Shown here in pieces: positions 16,636 to 25,532 of a DNA stretch of 41,732 nucleotides (positions are counted from its first letter, which is position 1; every line of letters starts with the position of its first letter). Source of the stretch: Candidatus Zipacnadia bacterium (GTDB lineage Bacteria; Armatimonadota; Zipacnadia; Zipacnadales; UBA5352). The notes beneath the pieces were generated by a model. It ran no database searches. It saw nothing but the letters and a program-made list of their open reading frames with translations, and was not told the origin of the DNA. The DNA is taken from positions 1 through 41,732 of the forward strand of contig JALGSW010000014.1 in the NCBI GenBank assembly GCA_029821635.1. Reading direction: 5' to 3'. The position numbers and the translations under genes are program-made.

Positions 16636-18101
16636 ACGAGCTGCATCCGCACTGCCAGGCGTGCATGAGCCGCACCCATGAGAGACTCTGGGGAGATGCC
16701 TGCGGGGTCTGTGGCATACTCTCACCGGGCCACGACGACCTGTCGCGGCTGTGCTACTTCGGGCTCTTCGCCCTCCAGCACCGCGGTCAGGAGAGCGCCG
16801 GCATCGCCGTCGGCGTGGACGGGGAGATCAACGTTCACACCGGAATGGGCCTCGCCACCGAGGTCTTCGATGACGCCGACCTCGCCCGGCTCGCGGGAGA
16901 CGTGGGTCTCGCGCACGTGCGCTACTCCACGATGGGCTCAAACGTAATCGAGAACGCCCAGCCCTTCATGGCCGAGCACTCCAGCGGCCCGATCGCCGTC
17001 GCGCACAACGGGAACCTCGTCAACGCCAAGGCGCTGCGCGACGAACTCGAACGCGAGGGCGCGCAGTTCCAGGCCACCAGCGACACCGAGGTCCTCACGC
17101 AGCTCATCGCTCGCTCGCCGCAGGAGCGTATTGAGGACGCCATCGCCGACGCGATGCACAAGATGGAGGGCGCCTACTCGCTCGGGATCATCACGCCCGG
17201 CAAGCTGATCGCGGTGCGCGACCCGCACGGCGTCCGCCCCCTGTGCATCGGCCGACTCAACAGCGACTCGTGGGTCATCGCCTCCGAGACCTGTGCGCTG
17301 CACCCGATCGGCGCGGAATACGTCCGCGAGGTCGAGCCGGGCGAGATCGTCAGCCTCACACCCGGGCACATGGAGTCCGTGCAGGTGATGGAGCCGGAGC
17401 GCAAGGCCTGCTGCATCTTCGAGTTCATCTACTTCGCGCGCCCCGACAGCCACATCTACGGTCGCTCGATCTACCAGTCGCGCGTGCGCATGGGACACAT
17501 GCTCGCCCGTCAGGCGCCGGTGGACGCCGACATGGTCATGCCGGTACCCGAAACGGGTATCCCCCACGCCGTCGGCTACGCTGAGGTCTCCGGCATCCCC
17601 TACGGTGAGGGCTTCATCAAGAACCGCTACATCCACCGCACCTTCATCAAGCCCAGCCAGCGGCTGCGCGCGCTGGGCGTTCGCATGAAGCTCACGCCGC
17701 TGCGCGAGGCCATCGCGGGCAAGCGGCTCGTTGTGGTCGATGACTCCATCGTGCGCGGCACCACCACCGGGCCGGAGATCGGACTGCTGCGCGAGGCAGG
17801 GGCGCGCGAGATCCACCTGCGCATCTCCTGCCCGCCGATCAAGTACCCGTGCTTCTACGGCATCGACACCTCCGCCGGACGCTCGGAACTGATCGCCGCA
17901 CGCATGAACAAGGAGCAGATCCGCGCGCACCTCGGCGCGGATTCGCTGGACTTCCTGCACCTGCCGAACCTCGTGAAGGCCGTCGGTCTGCCGAAGACCA
18001 ACTTCTGCACCGCGTGCTTCAACAACGACTACCCGATCGTCGTCCCCGAGGACTTGCGGGTGACGAAGTTCGACCTGGAGAAGGAGCCCGCGAAGGCGTA
18101 G
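16632..18101 (+). CDS. purF: Amidophosphoribosyltransferase (PurF)
   Basis: The 489-residue enzyme makes phosphoribosylamine from PRPP and glutamine, the first committed purine step. A 23-residue propeptide precedes Cys24 (CGVCGI), the N-terminal nucleophile of the glutaminase domain after processing. The phosphoribosyltransferase domain has the PRPP loop VVVDDSIVRGTTTG. Cys261, Cys407, Cys459 and Cys462 are spaced like the four [4Fe-4S] ligands of the Bacillus-type enzyme. The propeptide is odd in carrying its own CxxC (Cys8, Cys11). It overlaps purE by ATGA. Confidence 0.97.
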   Translation: MNELHPHCQACMSRTHERLWGDACGVCGILSPGHDDLSRLCYFGLFALQHRGQESAGIAVGVDGEINVHTGMGLATEVFDDADLARLAGDVGLAHVRYSTMGSNVIENAQPFMAEHSSGPIAVAHNGNLVNAKALRDELEREGAQFQATSDTEVLTQLIARSPQERIEDAIADAMHKMEGAYSLGIITPGKLIAVRDPHGVRPLCIGRLNSDSWVIASETCALHPIGAEYVREVEPGEIVSLTPGHMESVQVMEPERKACCIFEFIYFARPDSHIYGRSIYQSRVRMGHMLARQAPVDADMVMPVPETGIPHAVGYAEVSGIPYGEGFIKNRYIHRTFIKPSQRLRALGVRMKLTPLREAIAGKRLVVVDDSIVRGTTTGPEIGLLREAGAREIHLRISCPPIKYPCFYGIDTSAGRSELIAARMNKEQIRAHLGADSLDFLHLPNLVKAVGLPKTNFCTACFNNDYPIVVPEDLRVTKFDLEKEPAKA

Positions 18102-18141
18102 AGCCCAGCCGTTTGGCCCGGACGTGCAGCGGGAGATCACC

Positions 18142-19179
18142 ATGAGCGACGGTGCGACATACAAGGACGCGGGCGTGGACATCGATGCGGGTGAGCGCGC
18201 GGTCGAGCTGATGACGGCCGCCGTGAAGTCCACGCACACCGCCGCGGTCATCAGCGGCCTCAGCGATTTCGGCGGCATGAGCGGCCTCGGCGGCGACTTT
18301 GCCGAACCGGTGCTCGTCGCAGGCACCGACTCCGTCGGCACCAAGCTCAAGATCGCTTTCGCGCTCGACAAGCATGACACCATCGGCCAGGACTGCGTCG
18401 CCATGTGCGTCGATGACATCGTCTGCCAGGGCGCGCGACCGCTGCTGTTCCTCGACTACGTCGGCATCGGCAAGCTCATCCCCGAGGTCGTCGCGGAGAT
18501 CGTCGGCGGCGTGGCCGAGGGCTGCCGCATCGCCGGCTGCTCGCTCCTTGGCGGCGAGAGCGCCGAACTGCCGGGCCTCTACGCCGAGGGCGAGTACGAT
18601 CTCGTCGGCTTCGCGGTCGGCGTTTTGGAGCGCGAACGCGTCATTGACGGCTCAGCGGTCGCGGCCGGAGACGTGCTCATCGGCCTGCCCGCGTCCGGCC
18701 TGCACAGCAACGGCTACTCCCTGGCGCGCTACGTGCTGCTGGATACCGCCAAGCTGCCGCTCGACGTGGACCCTGGCGGCCTCGGCCTGACGCTTGGCGA
18801 GGAGCTGCTGGAGCCCACGCGCATCTACGCGGGCTCGCTGGTCAAGCTCTTCGACGAGGGGCCCCTCCCCCACTCGATCATGCACATCACCGGCGGCGGG
18901 ATGGGCGGGAACATCGCCCGCGGCATCCCGCACGGCCTCACCGCCCAGGTGGACATGTCCAGCTTCGAGCGCCTGCCGATCTTCGAGCTGATCCAGCGCA
19001 CCGGCAACGTCGCCGAGTCGGAGATGCGCCGCACCTTCAACCTCGGCATCGGCATGGCCCTCGCGGTCGCCGAGGCGGACGCCGACCGCGCGCTGGAGGT
19101 GCTCTCCGCGGTCGGAGAGAAGCCGGTCATCATCGGCTCCGTCCGCGCCGGCGGACAGGGCGGCTGCGTGCTCGACTGA
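18142..19179 (+). CDS. purM: Phosphoribosylformylglycinamidine cyclo-ligase (AIR synthetase)
   Basis: The 345-residue product has the PurM motifs YKDAGVDIDAGERAVELM, GTDSVGTKLKIAF, DCVAMCVDDIVCQGARPLLFLDY, SLLGGESAELPG and HITGGGMGGNIARG. It closes the imidazole ring of aminoimidazole ribonucleotide using ATP. ATG 18142 is chosen over an in-frame GTG at 18124 because GGGAGA lies just before it and the residues then fit the family N-terminus. It lies 40 bp after purF and ends the purine run (purD-purE-purF-purM). Confidence 0.97.
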   Translation: MSDGATYKDAGVDIDAGERAVELMTAAVKSTHTAAVISGLSDFGGMSGLGGDFAEPVLVAGTDSVGTKLKIAFALDKHDTIGQDCVAMCVDDIVCQGARPLLFLDYVGIGKLIPEVVAEIVGGVAEGCRIAGCSLLGGESAELPGLYAEGEYDLVGFAVGVLERERVIDGSAVAAGDVLIGLPASGLHSNGYSLARYVLLDTAKLPLDVDPGGLGLTLGEELLEPTRIYAGSLVKLFDEGPLPHSIMHITGGGMGGNIARGIPHGLTAQVDMSSFERLPIFELIQRTGNVAESEMRRTFNLGIGMALAVAEADADRALEVLSAVGEKPVIIGSVRAGGQGGCVLD

Positions 19180-19221
19180 CAACGCGTTCATCCGGCGATC
19201 ACGGATGGGGGGTGTCTGACG

Positions 19222-19608
19222 GTGATCATCGAGATCGACTTCCGCAGTGGTGTGCCGGTTGCGCGGCAGATCGCCGACGCAATCACTCTGCGCGCACTCA
19301 GCGGCGCCCTCGAACCGGGCTCCGCGCTGCCCGATGTGCGCGAGCTCTCCCTCCAGCTTCAGGTCAACCCCAACACTGTCGAGCAGACCTACGAACTGCT
19401 GCTGTCCGAGGGCGTCGCGAAACGCGCTCCGAGCGATGAACGCCTCGTGGTGGCCGAACCGCCGCCCGAGGTCGCGATGCCCGCACGCGAGGCATTCGCG
19501 CGCACGCTGCGCGGGCTGCTCGAGCGTGCCCGGCGCGCAGGCCTCTCCCCCGACCAACTCCGCCGCACATTCGAGGACGTGATGGAGGGGATCGATCGTG
19601 GCGAATGA
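19222..19608 (+). CDS. GntR-family regulator, short YtrA-like type
   Basis: The 128-residue protein has a GntR winged helix (IEIDFRSGVPVARQIADAI, then LPDVRELSLQLQVNPNTVEQTYELL, about residues 1-75) and a short helical tail (about 85-125). It lacks a large effector-binding domain. This compact YtrA-type form is commonly encoded at the head of ABC transporter operons, which it represses. The gene overlaps the following ATPase by 11 nt, so autoregulation of this transporter operon is a reasonable inference. The start is GTG at 19222, after a G-rich ribosome site. Confidence 0.9.
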   Translation: MIIEIDFRSGVPVARQIADAITLRALSGALEPGSALPDVRELSLQLQVNPNTVEQTYELLLSEGVAKRAPSDERLVVAEPPPEVAMPAREAFARTLRGLLERARRAGLSPDQLRRTFEDVMEGIDRGE

Positions 19609-20497
19609 CGTCGTTCTGAGCGTGCGCGACCTGCAGAAGAGCTACGGGCGGGTGACGGCCCTGCGCGGCCTGAGCTTCGACGTGCCGCGCGGCTCGTTCT
19701 ACGCGCTCTTCGGGCGCAACGGCGCGGGCAAGACCACCGCGTTCGACTGCATCACCGGGCTCCTCGGCCGCGACCGCGGCGTGATCCGTATGCTCGGAGA
19801 GGAGGTCGGCTTCGAGCCCTCCCCGGAGACCAAGGCGCGCTTCGCCTACGTCGGCGGGCACATCCTCCTCTACGACTGGATGACGCTGCGCGACCACCTC
19901 GACTTCATCGGGGGGTTCTACCCGACGTGGGATGACGAGCGCTGCGCGCGGCTGCTGGGCTACTTCAAGCTGCCGATGGAGCAGACGGTCGGCTCGCTCT
20001 CGCCGGGCATGCACCTGCAGTTCCAGCTCGTGATGGCGCTCTCGCGGCACCCGGAGCTGCTCATCATGGACGAGCCGGGCAACCTCGACGCGGTGGTGCG
20101 GCGTCGGCTGATGAGCACGATGCTGGAGATCCTGGAGGCCGAGGACGCGACGATCCTCATGGCCTCGCACCTCATCGACGAGCTTGAGGGCCTGTGCGAT
20201 CACATCTGCATCATCGACGAGGGCCGCACGCTGCTGCAGGGGCGCGTTGACGAGCTGACCGAACACGTGCGCGAGGTACACCTGCGCGGCGCGGGTGAGG
20301 CGGCGGTCCCCACCGGCGACGGCATCCTCTCTGTTGAGCGCATCGGCCCGGACCTGCGCGTGGTGCTGACGGAGTTCACCGACGAGCGCGCGGCGGCCAT
20401 CGCGGCGGATGCGGGCGCGGACTCGTGGGAGGCCGCGCGCCTGGGCCTGGAGGACTTCTTCATTGCGGTAACCGAGCGCGGGGAGGCGGAGCGGTGA
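19598..20497 (+). CDS. ABC transporter ATP-binding protein
   Basis: The 299-residue product contains Walker A (FGRNGAGKTTAF, Lys45), Walker B (LLIMDEPGNLD) and the switch His (MASHLIDE). The signature loop reads LSPGMHLQF instead of LSGGQ, as in several YtrB/EcsA-type ATPases. A C-terminal domain of about 80 residues follows the ATPase core. It probably powers the two membrane proteins encoded next. Start GTG at 19598 overlaps the regulator; its stop overlaps the next start (GTGA). Confidence 0.93.
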   Translation: MANDVVLSVRDLQKSYGRVTALRGLSFDVPRGSFYALFGRNGAGKTTAFDCITGLLGRDRGVIRMLGEEVGFEPSPETKARFAYVGGHILLYDWMTLRDHLDFIGGFYPTWDDERCARLLGYFKLPMEQTVGSLSPGMHLQFQLVMALSRHPELLIMDEPGNLDAVVRRRLMSTMLEILEAEDATILMASHLIDELEGLCDHICIIDEGRTLLQGRVDELTEHVREVHLRGAGEAAVPTGDGILSVERIGPDLRVVLTEFTDERAAAIAADAGADSWEAARLGLEDFFIAVTERGEAER

Positions 20498-22326
20498 GCG
20501 ATTCGGAGCGCTCTGCCCGCGCGCGCCTGATGGCGCTTGAGTTCCGCCACGCCCTGCACTGGGGGGCGTGGCTGGACGCCTACCGCCGCTCTGGCCTCAC
20601 GCGGCGCCTGAGCGGCTGCTGGCTGTGGGCCGTGGCGCTTCCCGTGTTCCTCTGGCTGCTGCTCACTTGCGGCGCCGCCCGATCGGAACTGGTCGCGTGG
20701 CGCGACGTGCCGGTCACGCCCGTCTCCGTGCTCGCGTGGCTGCTCTGGGCGCTGGCGGGGATCATTGTGGCGGGTGCCGCGTTGCTGACGGGCTGGCTGA
20801 ACTGGGACAACAGGTACATTCTCTCGCAGGGCTTGAGCGGCCCACCGGTCACCGGGGCGCTGCCACTGCACTGGCGCAGCGTCGTGACCGCGAAGCTGGC
20901 GGGGCGCGGCGCGGCTTTCGGGGTGCAGGCGCTGGCGGTCTTTGGGATGCTGGCAATCGCGCGGCTGATCATGGTTGCGGCGAACCTCGTGACCGCGCCG
21001 CCATCGCTCATCGACCCCTGGTTCATCGGCGCCATGATGCTGCAGGTCGCCATGATGATCGCCAGCGTGCGCATCGCCAGCGCCGCGCGCTGGGGCCGCA
21101 CCGGCCTCGCTACGCAGCGCTTCGTGGCGTTCGTGCTCCTCGGTATCGGCGGCATGCTGCTCGCGTCCCGCGTCTATCCTGTCGCGTCAGGTGTTGCGCC
21201 GTGGTCGGTTGGCGCCATGATCCTACCGTTCACCGGCGTGGTGGCGCTCGCGCTGCTGCAGGCGCTGCCTGCGGTCAGGCGGCTGGAGCGTCGCCTCCTG
21301 CCCGGCCCGACTCAGAAGCCTCTGCCGGAGGGCATCCCGACGACTCCCGCGCAGGCGCGCACGGTGGCGTTCGGCGACTACCTCGCGATGGCCACTCGCG
21401 GCCTCGGCGGCATGCGCGGGCGGCGCACAGCGTGGCTGCTGTCCCTGGTGGTCTTCGCCGCACGGACCGTCGCGATCTGCGTGATCGCGGGCTTCGTCAT
21501 CCAGGCCATCGCGCTCACATACGCCGCCATCGCCGCCGTGCTGCAGCCTGCGAGCGGCCAACAGCTCGACCCGTTCGTGCTCGACTTCTTCGGCACCATC
21601 CCTGCTGCGGCGTTCACTCTGGCGATCGGCGGCGCGGGAATCGCGCTCTGGCCGGAGGCGTCAGCGGGCTATGTGCCGTGGGCGGGCAGGAGCATGGCCG
21701 CCAACGAATCTCGGCGATCCATCGGCGACACGCTACCCGTGGCGCCCTCGCGCGTGTGGCGCGAGCGACTCCTGACGCTGCCTCTCGTCTGGCTCGTGAT
21801 GGCTGCCGGCGGCGTCGCGACGCTGCTCGTCCTGCAGTACCTGCGCGCGGCGATCGACCCGAACGTGCCTCTGGCCGAGGCACTAAGAGTGTCCCCGACC
21901 TTCCTGGTGACAGGCGTCGCGGTCGCGGCTACCTTCTCGCTGGTCCTCTTCATCATCACGCCGATGCTGCACCGGGCGCGCAAGGCCCTCCCGCTGCCCA
22001 TCGCCGGACTCGGCTGTCTCGGCTGGGCGGCGTTCATCGCCGGGGTGATGACGCCCGTTCTGGTGACGATCTCGCTCGACTTCGACCATGGCTTCCAGGC
22101 ACAGGCGCACCTGTCGCAGATCCTCGGGATCATGCTGCTCGTGTGGCTCGCGGTGGGCCTGCCTCTGTCGCGCCAGTGGTGGGACCCGGCATCGTGGCCA
22201 GTTGATGCCGACGGCGCCCTGAGCACGGGCGCGGTGGCGCGCGCGATTTTCGCCTACGCGTTCGCACTGCTCGGGGCGCTTCTGTCTGGCTCGGTCATCT
22301 GGACGATCGTAGGCATCGTGCACTGA
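20494..22326 (+). CDS. ABC transporter-associated multi-pass membrane protein
   Basis: The product of about 610 residues has roughly a dozen hydrophobic segments, from LPVFLWLLLTC near residue 50 to FAYAFALLGALLSGSVIWTIVGIV at the end, with charged loops between. No family beyond an ABC-2-like permease is recognised. Position between an ABC ATPase (4-nt GTGA overlap) and a second large membrane protein suggests it is one of two permease subunits. GTG 20494 is preferred to upstream frames that would run into the ATPase gene. The exported substrate is unknown; YtrA-linked exporters often respond to cell-envelope stress. Confidence 0.8.
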   Translation: MSDSERSARARLMALEFRHALHWGAWLDAYRRSGLTRRLSGCWLWAVALPVFLWLLLTCGAARSELVAWRDVPVTPVSVLAWLLWALAGIIVAGAALLTGWLNWDNRYILSQGLSGPPVTGALPLHWRSVVTAKLAGRGAAFGVQALAVFGMLAIARLIMVAANLVTAPPSLIDPWFIGAMMLQVAMMIASVRIASAARWGRTGLATQRFVAFVLLGIGGMLLASRVYPVASGVAPWSVGAMILPFTGVVALALLQALPAVRRLERRLLPGPTQKPLPEGIPTTPAQARTVAFGDYLAMATRGLGGMRGRRTAWLLSLVVFAARTVAICVIAGFVIQAIALTYAAIAAVLQPASGQQLDPFVLDFFGTIPAAAFTLAIGGAGIALWPEASAGYVPWAGRSMAANESRRSIGDTLPVAPSRVWRERLLTLPLVWLVMAAGGVATLLVLQYLRAAIDPNVPLAEALRVSPTFLVTGVAVAATFSLVLFIITPMLHRARKALPLPIAGLGCLGWAAFIAGVMTPVLVTISLDFDHGFQAQAHLSQILGIMLLVWLAVGLPLSRQWWDPASWPVDADGALSTGAVARAIFAYAFALLGALLSGSVIWTIVGIVH

Positions 22327-22349
22327 CGCCGCGGGAGGTGAGTTGGCGC

Positions 22350-24131
22350 ATGGCGCAGCAACTGACGAGGTCCGAGTGGCTCACGCGCAACTCGGTGCTG
22401 CGTGTGCGTCACGCCGAGCACTACCGCGTGTCGTGGATGAGCTGGCTGGGGGGCCTGATCCACTCGCGGCGGAAGCAGCGGCTGATTGTGAGCGCGATCC
22501 TGCTGATCTTCCTCGCGTTCGTGGCCGCGATGCGCTGGCCGATGGTGACCTGGTCCGAGGCCGAGGTGTTCACGCGGATCATGCTCGGGCGCGGGGACGC
22601 CCACCTGTGGATGATCGTGGGCCTGCAGCTTCTGTGGGGCCTCCCGGGGCTGCTGGCGTTCTTCGCACTGGGGGCTGGCGGCGCACCCGGGTCTCCCTCA
22701 CTGCGCTCGCTCCTGCCGATCGGTGAGCGCGATCTGACCCTCGCGGAGATGGCCGGCCGTGGCATCGCCGCCGCGAAGTTCATCGCGGCGGGGCTCGTCC
22801 TGCAGCCGCTGCTCGCGCTCCTGCTCGTCCAGGCGGGAGCGGCGAGCAAGCTGCCGCCGCTGCTCGATTCGTGGTCGCTTGCAGCGATCCCGGCCTTTCT
22901 CGCAGTCTTCGGCGTGCAGGCGCTGGCTGAGCGGGCAGGGAGGCGGCTCTATCCCTCGGCGGGGAAGAGCGTGACGACGGCTCTGTCGCTTCTGGCCTGG
23001 ATCCCGTTCGCGATGACGTTCACCCGCATCAACCTCGTGCGCACGCAGGCATACGCGCTGCCGCCGCTGCTGGCGGGCGCTGCCCTGCTGGTCGTGGCGC
23101 TGGCGTGGACGGTCTGGCTCGGGATCGAGCGGATACGCGCGGGACGCCCGATGCCCGTCGCCGAATTCACACACACGCAGCCCTCGCGACCGCGTTGGTA
23201 CCTCACGGATCTGCTGCCACCGATCGCTGCACTCGGGCTGATGCAGCCCGGCGGTCTGGCGCCGAAGCTCCCGTGGCTCAAGCGCGCGCTGCAACTGGCG
23301 CTGACGATCTTCGTGGCGCTGATGGCGCTGGGCACGGTCATGGAGCTCGGCACAGCGGGCTGGGCGTGGGTGACCGGCGGGGAGCCCGATCGCATCAGCC
23401 TGCTGACGGGGCCGACAGTTGCCCAGACCATCGGCATGGTGCTCGTGGCGAGTACGGGCATACTCGTCTGGACTGAGCTTCTGTCGCCGAGATACGCGCA
23501 GGAGCGGGACCCCGCCGACCAGGCGCACATCGGCTTCCAGCTCCCGGTCTCGTGGCGGCGCGTCTGGTGGGGGCGGCTGGGGGCGCTGCTGGCTTCAAGC
23601 GTGCTGCTGCTGGCGGCGACGCTCGCCACTCGAGTGGCAACGCTGGCCCTCTACACGCGGCTCGGCGGGAACTCCGTGGACTATGCCGCGCACCTGCACG
23701 GCCTGCTGGTGGTCGCACCGGCGGCGCTGGCGTTCTCCCTGACGTGCTTCGCGCTCATCGCGCTGTATCGGCCGCTGGCACGCCAGCGCGGCGCGAGCAG
23801 CGGGACCATGACCGGCCTGCTGGCCCTCGGCGGCGTTGCGGGGTTCGGCACGCTGCTTGGCACTATGGTGATCACGATGGACGCCCGCTTCACGGGGGCG
23901 CTGGAGTCCCTGCCGCCATTCGCGGTCCCGACGATGTCGCTCGCGCTGCCGGTGATGCTGCTGGTCGTCTCGTGGTGGCTCGTGCGCCCGGGCGCGTGGT
24001 CGCCCGCCCCGGACGGCGTGCCACGGGCGACCATGCCGCTGCGCGTGAGCGCGCTCATGGCCACGGCGTTCGTCGCGGGCTTCTGGCTGGGCGCCTTGCT
24101 GATGCCGGCGATCGGTGCGGTCGCCGATTGA
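22350..24131 (+). CDS. Second ABC transporter-associated multi-pass membrane protein
   Basis: The product of about 593 residues has many hydrophobic segments (LIVSAILLIFLAFVAAM near 50; ALMATAFVAGFWLGALLM at the end) and a layout similar to the preceding gene, with which it could form a heterodimeric permease. I see no named domain. ATG 22350 follows GGGAGG by 11 nt; a GTG at 22338 in frame overlaps that ribosome site and is less likely. The gene lies 23 nt after its partner. Confidence 0.78.
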   Translation: MAQQLTRSEWLTRNSVLRVRHAEHYRVSWMSWLGGLIHSRRKQRLIVSAILLIFLAFVAAMRWPMVTWSEAEVFTRIMLGRGDAHLWMIVGLQLLWGLPGLLAFFALGAGGAPGSPSLRSLLPIGERDLTLAEMAGRGIAAAKFIAAGLVLQPLLALLLVQAGAASKLPPLLDSWSLAAIPAFLAVFGVQALAERAGRRLYPSAGKSVTTALSLLAWIPFAMTFTRINLVRTQAYALPPLLAGAALLVVALAWTVWLGIERIRAGRPMPVAEFTHTQPSRPRWYLTDLLPPIAALGLMQPGGLAPKLPWLKRALQLALTIFVALMALGTVMELGTAGWAWVTGGEPDRISLLTGPTVAQTIGMVLVASTGILVWTELLSPRYAQERDPADQAHIGFQLPVSWRRVWWGRLGALLASSVLLLAATLATRVATLALYTRLGGNSVDYAAHLHGLLVVAPAALAFSLTCFALIALYRPLARQRGASSGTMTGLLALGGVAGFGTLLGTMVITMDARFTGALESLPPFAVPTMSLALPVMLLVVSWWLVRPGAWSPAPDGVPRATMPLRVSALMATAFVAGFWLGALLMPAIGAVAD

Positions 24132-24176
24132 GGCGCAGAGTGGGTTGCATCCTGTCGGACACAAGGAGACGGTGGC

Positions 24177-24479
24177 ATGAAACTCGTCATCCGCGTCGAG
24201 AAGATCAACGGTCGCTGCCCCGCCTACAAGGTGGGCGACACGATCGTGCTGAACAACGGTTTCCGCCTGAACCTGCAGGAGACTACTGCCGGCTGCATGC
24301 ACTCATTCGCGTCGATAATCCCCTACCACGTCGCTCTCGCCAAAGGCGTCAAGCCCGAACAGATGGGCCTCGCACACAAGGACCGCGAGGATGGCAAGGC
24401 GTATGTCCAGTGCCTTGACCCATGCGAGATGACAGGAGGCGGCACGGTCATCTTCAGCATCGAGCGGCAGGAGGACTGA
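24177..24479 (+). CDS. TIGR04076 family protein
   Basis: The 100-residue protein has the pattern of the small TIGR04076 family: an N-terminal VIRVEKINGRCPAYKVGD, a central ETTAGCMHSFASIIPY, and a C-terminal CLDPCEMTGGGTVIFSI. Four conserved-looking Cys (GRC, AGC, QCLDPC) could bind metal or form a redox pair. The family's function is not established. AAGGAG lies 8 nt before the ATG. It follows the ABC cassette by 45 bp and converges on the next minus-strand gene. Confidence 0.85.
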   Translation: MKLVIRVEKINGRCPAYKVGDTIVLNNGFRLNLQETTAGCMHSFASIIPYHVALAKGVKPEQMGLAHKDREDGKAYVQCLDPCEMTGGGTVIFSIERQED

Positions 24480-24510
24480 TCGCGGCCGCCCGCGCTCCCC
24501 ACGCGCCGCC

Positions 24511-25470
24511 TCAGCCGCTGATCGTCGAGTCACCACCGGCCGCGATGGCCTCCGCCGTGAGTATCGAGAGCAGCGAGTCGTCCAGCGTCGGCCAGAACGG
24601 CCCGCGCCCCTCGATCGCGTCGATGAACGCCTGCATCTCCCCCACCGTGCCGTTGAGCCACGCGGGCGGCATGCCCTCGGGCGCCTGCCAGTCAACAACC
24701 ATCTCCTTGTCGTCGAAGATGCGCAGCGAGCAGGCCATATCGTCCACCTGCACGCTGTAGTCGCGGCCGTAGAACTCGTAGCTCTCCTGCAGCACGCCGA
24801 CGGTCGGGAGCAGGAAGCAGCAGGCGGTGCCAAGCTCGGTGCCGATCTCCCCGCGCGTGTAGAAGACGCCCTCGTGCTCGGCGGGATCGTTGCCACCGCG
24901 CACACTCAGCGGGCGGCCCATCACCGACAGCGTCGCGTCCACGAGGTGGATGCCGGTGGAGGTGCGGAAGGAGTCCTCGGTGCGATTGTGGCGCAGCATC
25001 CGGGCGATGCCCAGCTTCGGCGGCCGATCCGCGGCGTTCGTCGCGATCCACTCGCGGGCCTTCACCATGGCGGGGCCGAAGCGGCGGTTCAGCGAGACCA
25101 TATGGGGCGTGCCGGTCTCGCGCGCCACCTGCGCGAGGCGCCGATTGGCGGCGGCGTCCACCCCGGCGGGCTTCTCAATCACCAGCGGGATGCCGACCGG
25201 CAGCAGCTTCGTCGCGATCTCCTCGGTCAGCGGCACCGGCGTGATGGCCGCCAGCCCGTCGATCTCCTCTTCGGCGAGCATCCGGTCGAGGTCGGTGTAG
25301 ACCGCCGCGAAGCCGAAGTCCTCGGCGTAGCGGCGGGCCTTTTCCTCGTCGATGTCACAGACCGCGACCAGCTCAACCGCGTCGGGATTGTCCTGCTTGA
25401 TGTACTTGAGCGCGGGGCCATGAAACGCGCGGTTGTGACTGCCCGCGCCAAGCACTGCGATCTTCACCAT
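24511..25470 (-). CDS. Gfo/Idh/MocA family oxidoreductase
   Basis: The 319-residue product has the Rossmann start VKIAVLGAGSHNRAFHG, the acidic strand end AVCDIDEEKA, and the family motif VIEKPAG with Lys100. Further on it has GIHLVDATLSVMG in the second alpha/beta domain. Family members oxidise or reduce sugars or inositols with NAD(P). The substrate is unknown. ATG 25470 is set by AGGAGG 7 nt upstream; the open frame that continues upstream overlaps the lipoprotein gene and is not credible. It ends the amidase-kinase-lipoprotein-oxidoreductase run. Confidence 0.92.
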   Translation of the reverse strand: MVKIAVLGAGSHNRAFHGPALKYIKQDNPDAVELVAVCDIDEEKARRYAEDFGFAAVYTDLDRMLAEEEIDGLAAITPVPLTEEIATKLLPVGIPLVIEKPAGVDAAANRRLAQVARETGTPHMVSLNRRFGPAMVKAREWIATNAADRPPKLGIARMLRHNRTEDSFRTSTGIHLVDATLSVMGRPLSVRGGNDPAEHEGVFYTRGEIGTELGTACCFLLPTVGVLQESYEFYGRDYSVQVDDMACSLRIFDDKEMVVDWQAPEGMPPAWLNGTVGEMQAFIDAIEGRGPFWPTLDDSLLSILTAEAIAAGGDSTISG

Positions 25471-25476
25471 TTCGTG

Positions 25477-25483
25477 TCCTCCT
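25477..25483 (-). promoter_or_regulatory. Ribosome binding site for the oxidoreductase
   Basis: AGGAGGA lies 6-7 nt before the ATG at 25470. It decides the start within a frame that stays open far upstream. Confidence 0.8.
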
Positions 25484-25532
25484 GATATGTGTTGCGGACT
25501 TCCCAGCACCGGAACGCAGATGGCGCGACACA

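Noticed and set aside
20568..22205. Plus-strand alternative frame inside the first permease gene
   Set aside because: Arg/Gly-rich low-complexity translation; the overlapping frame gives clear membrane segments.
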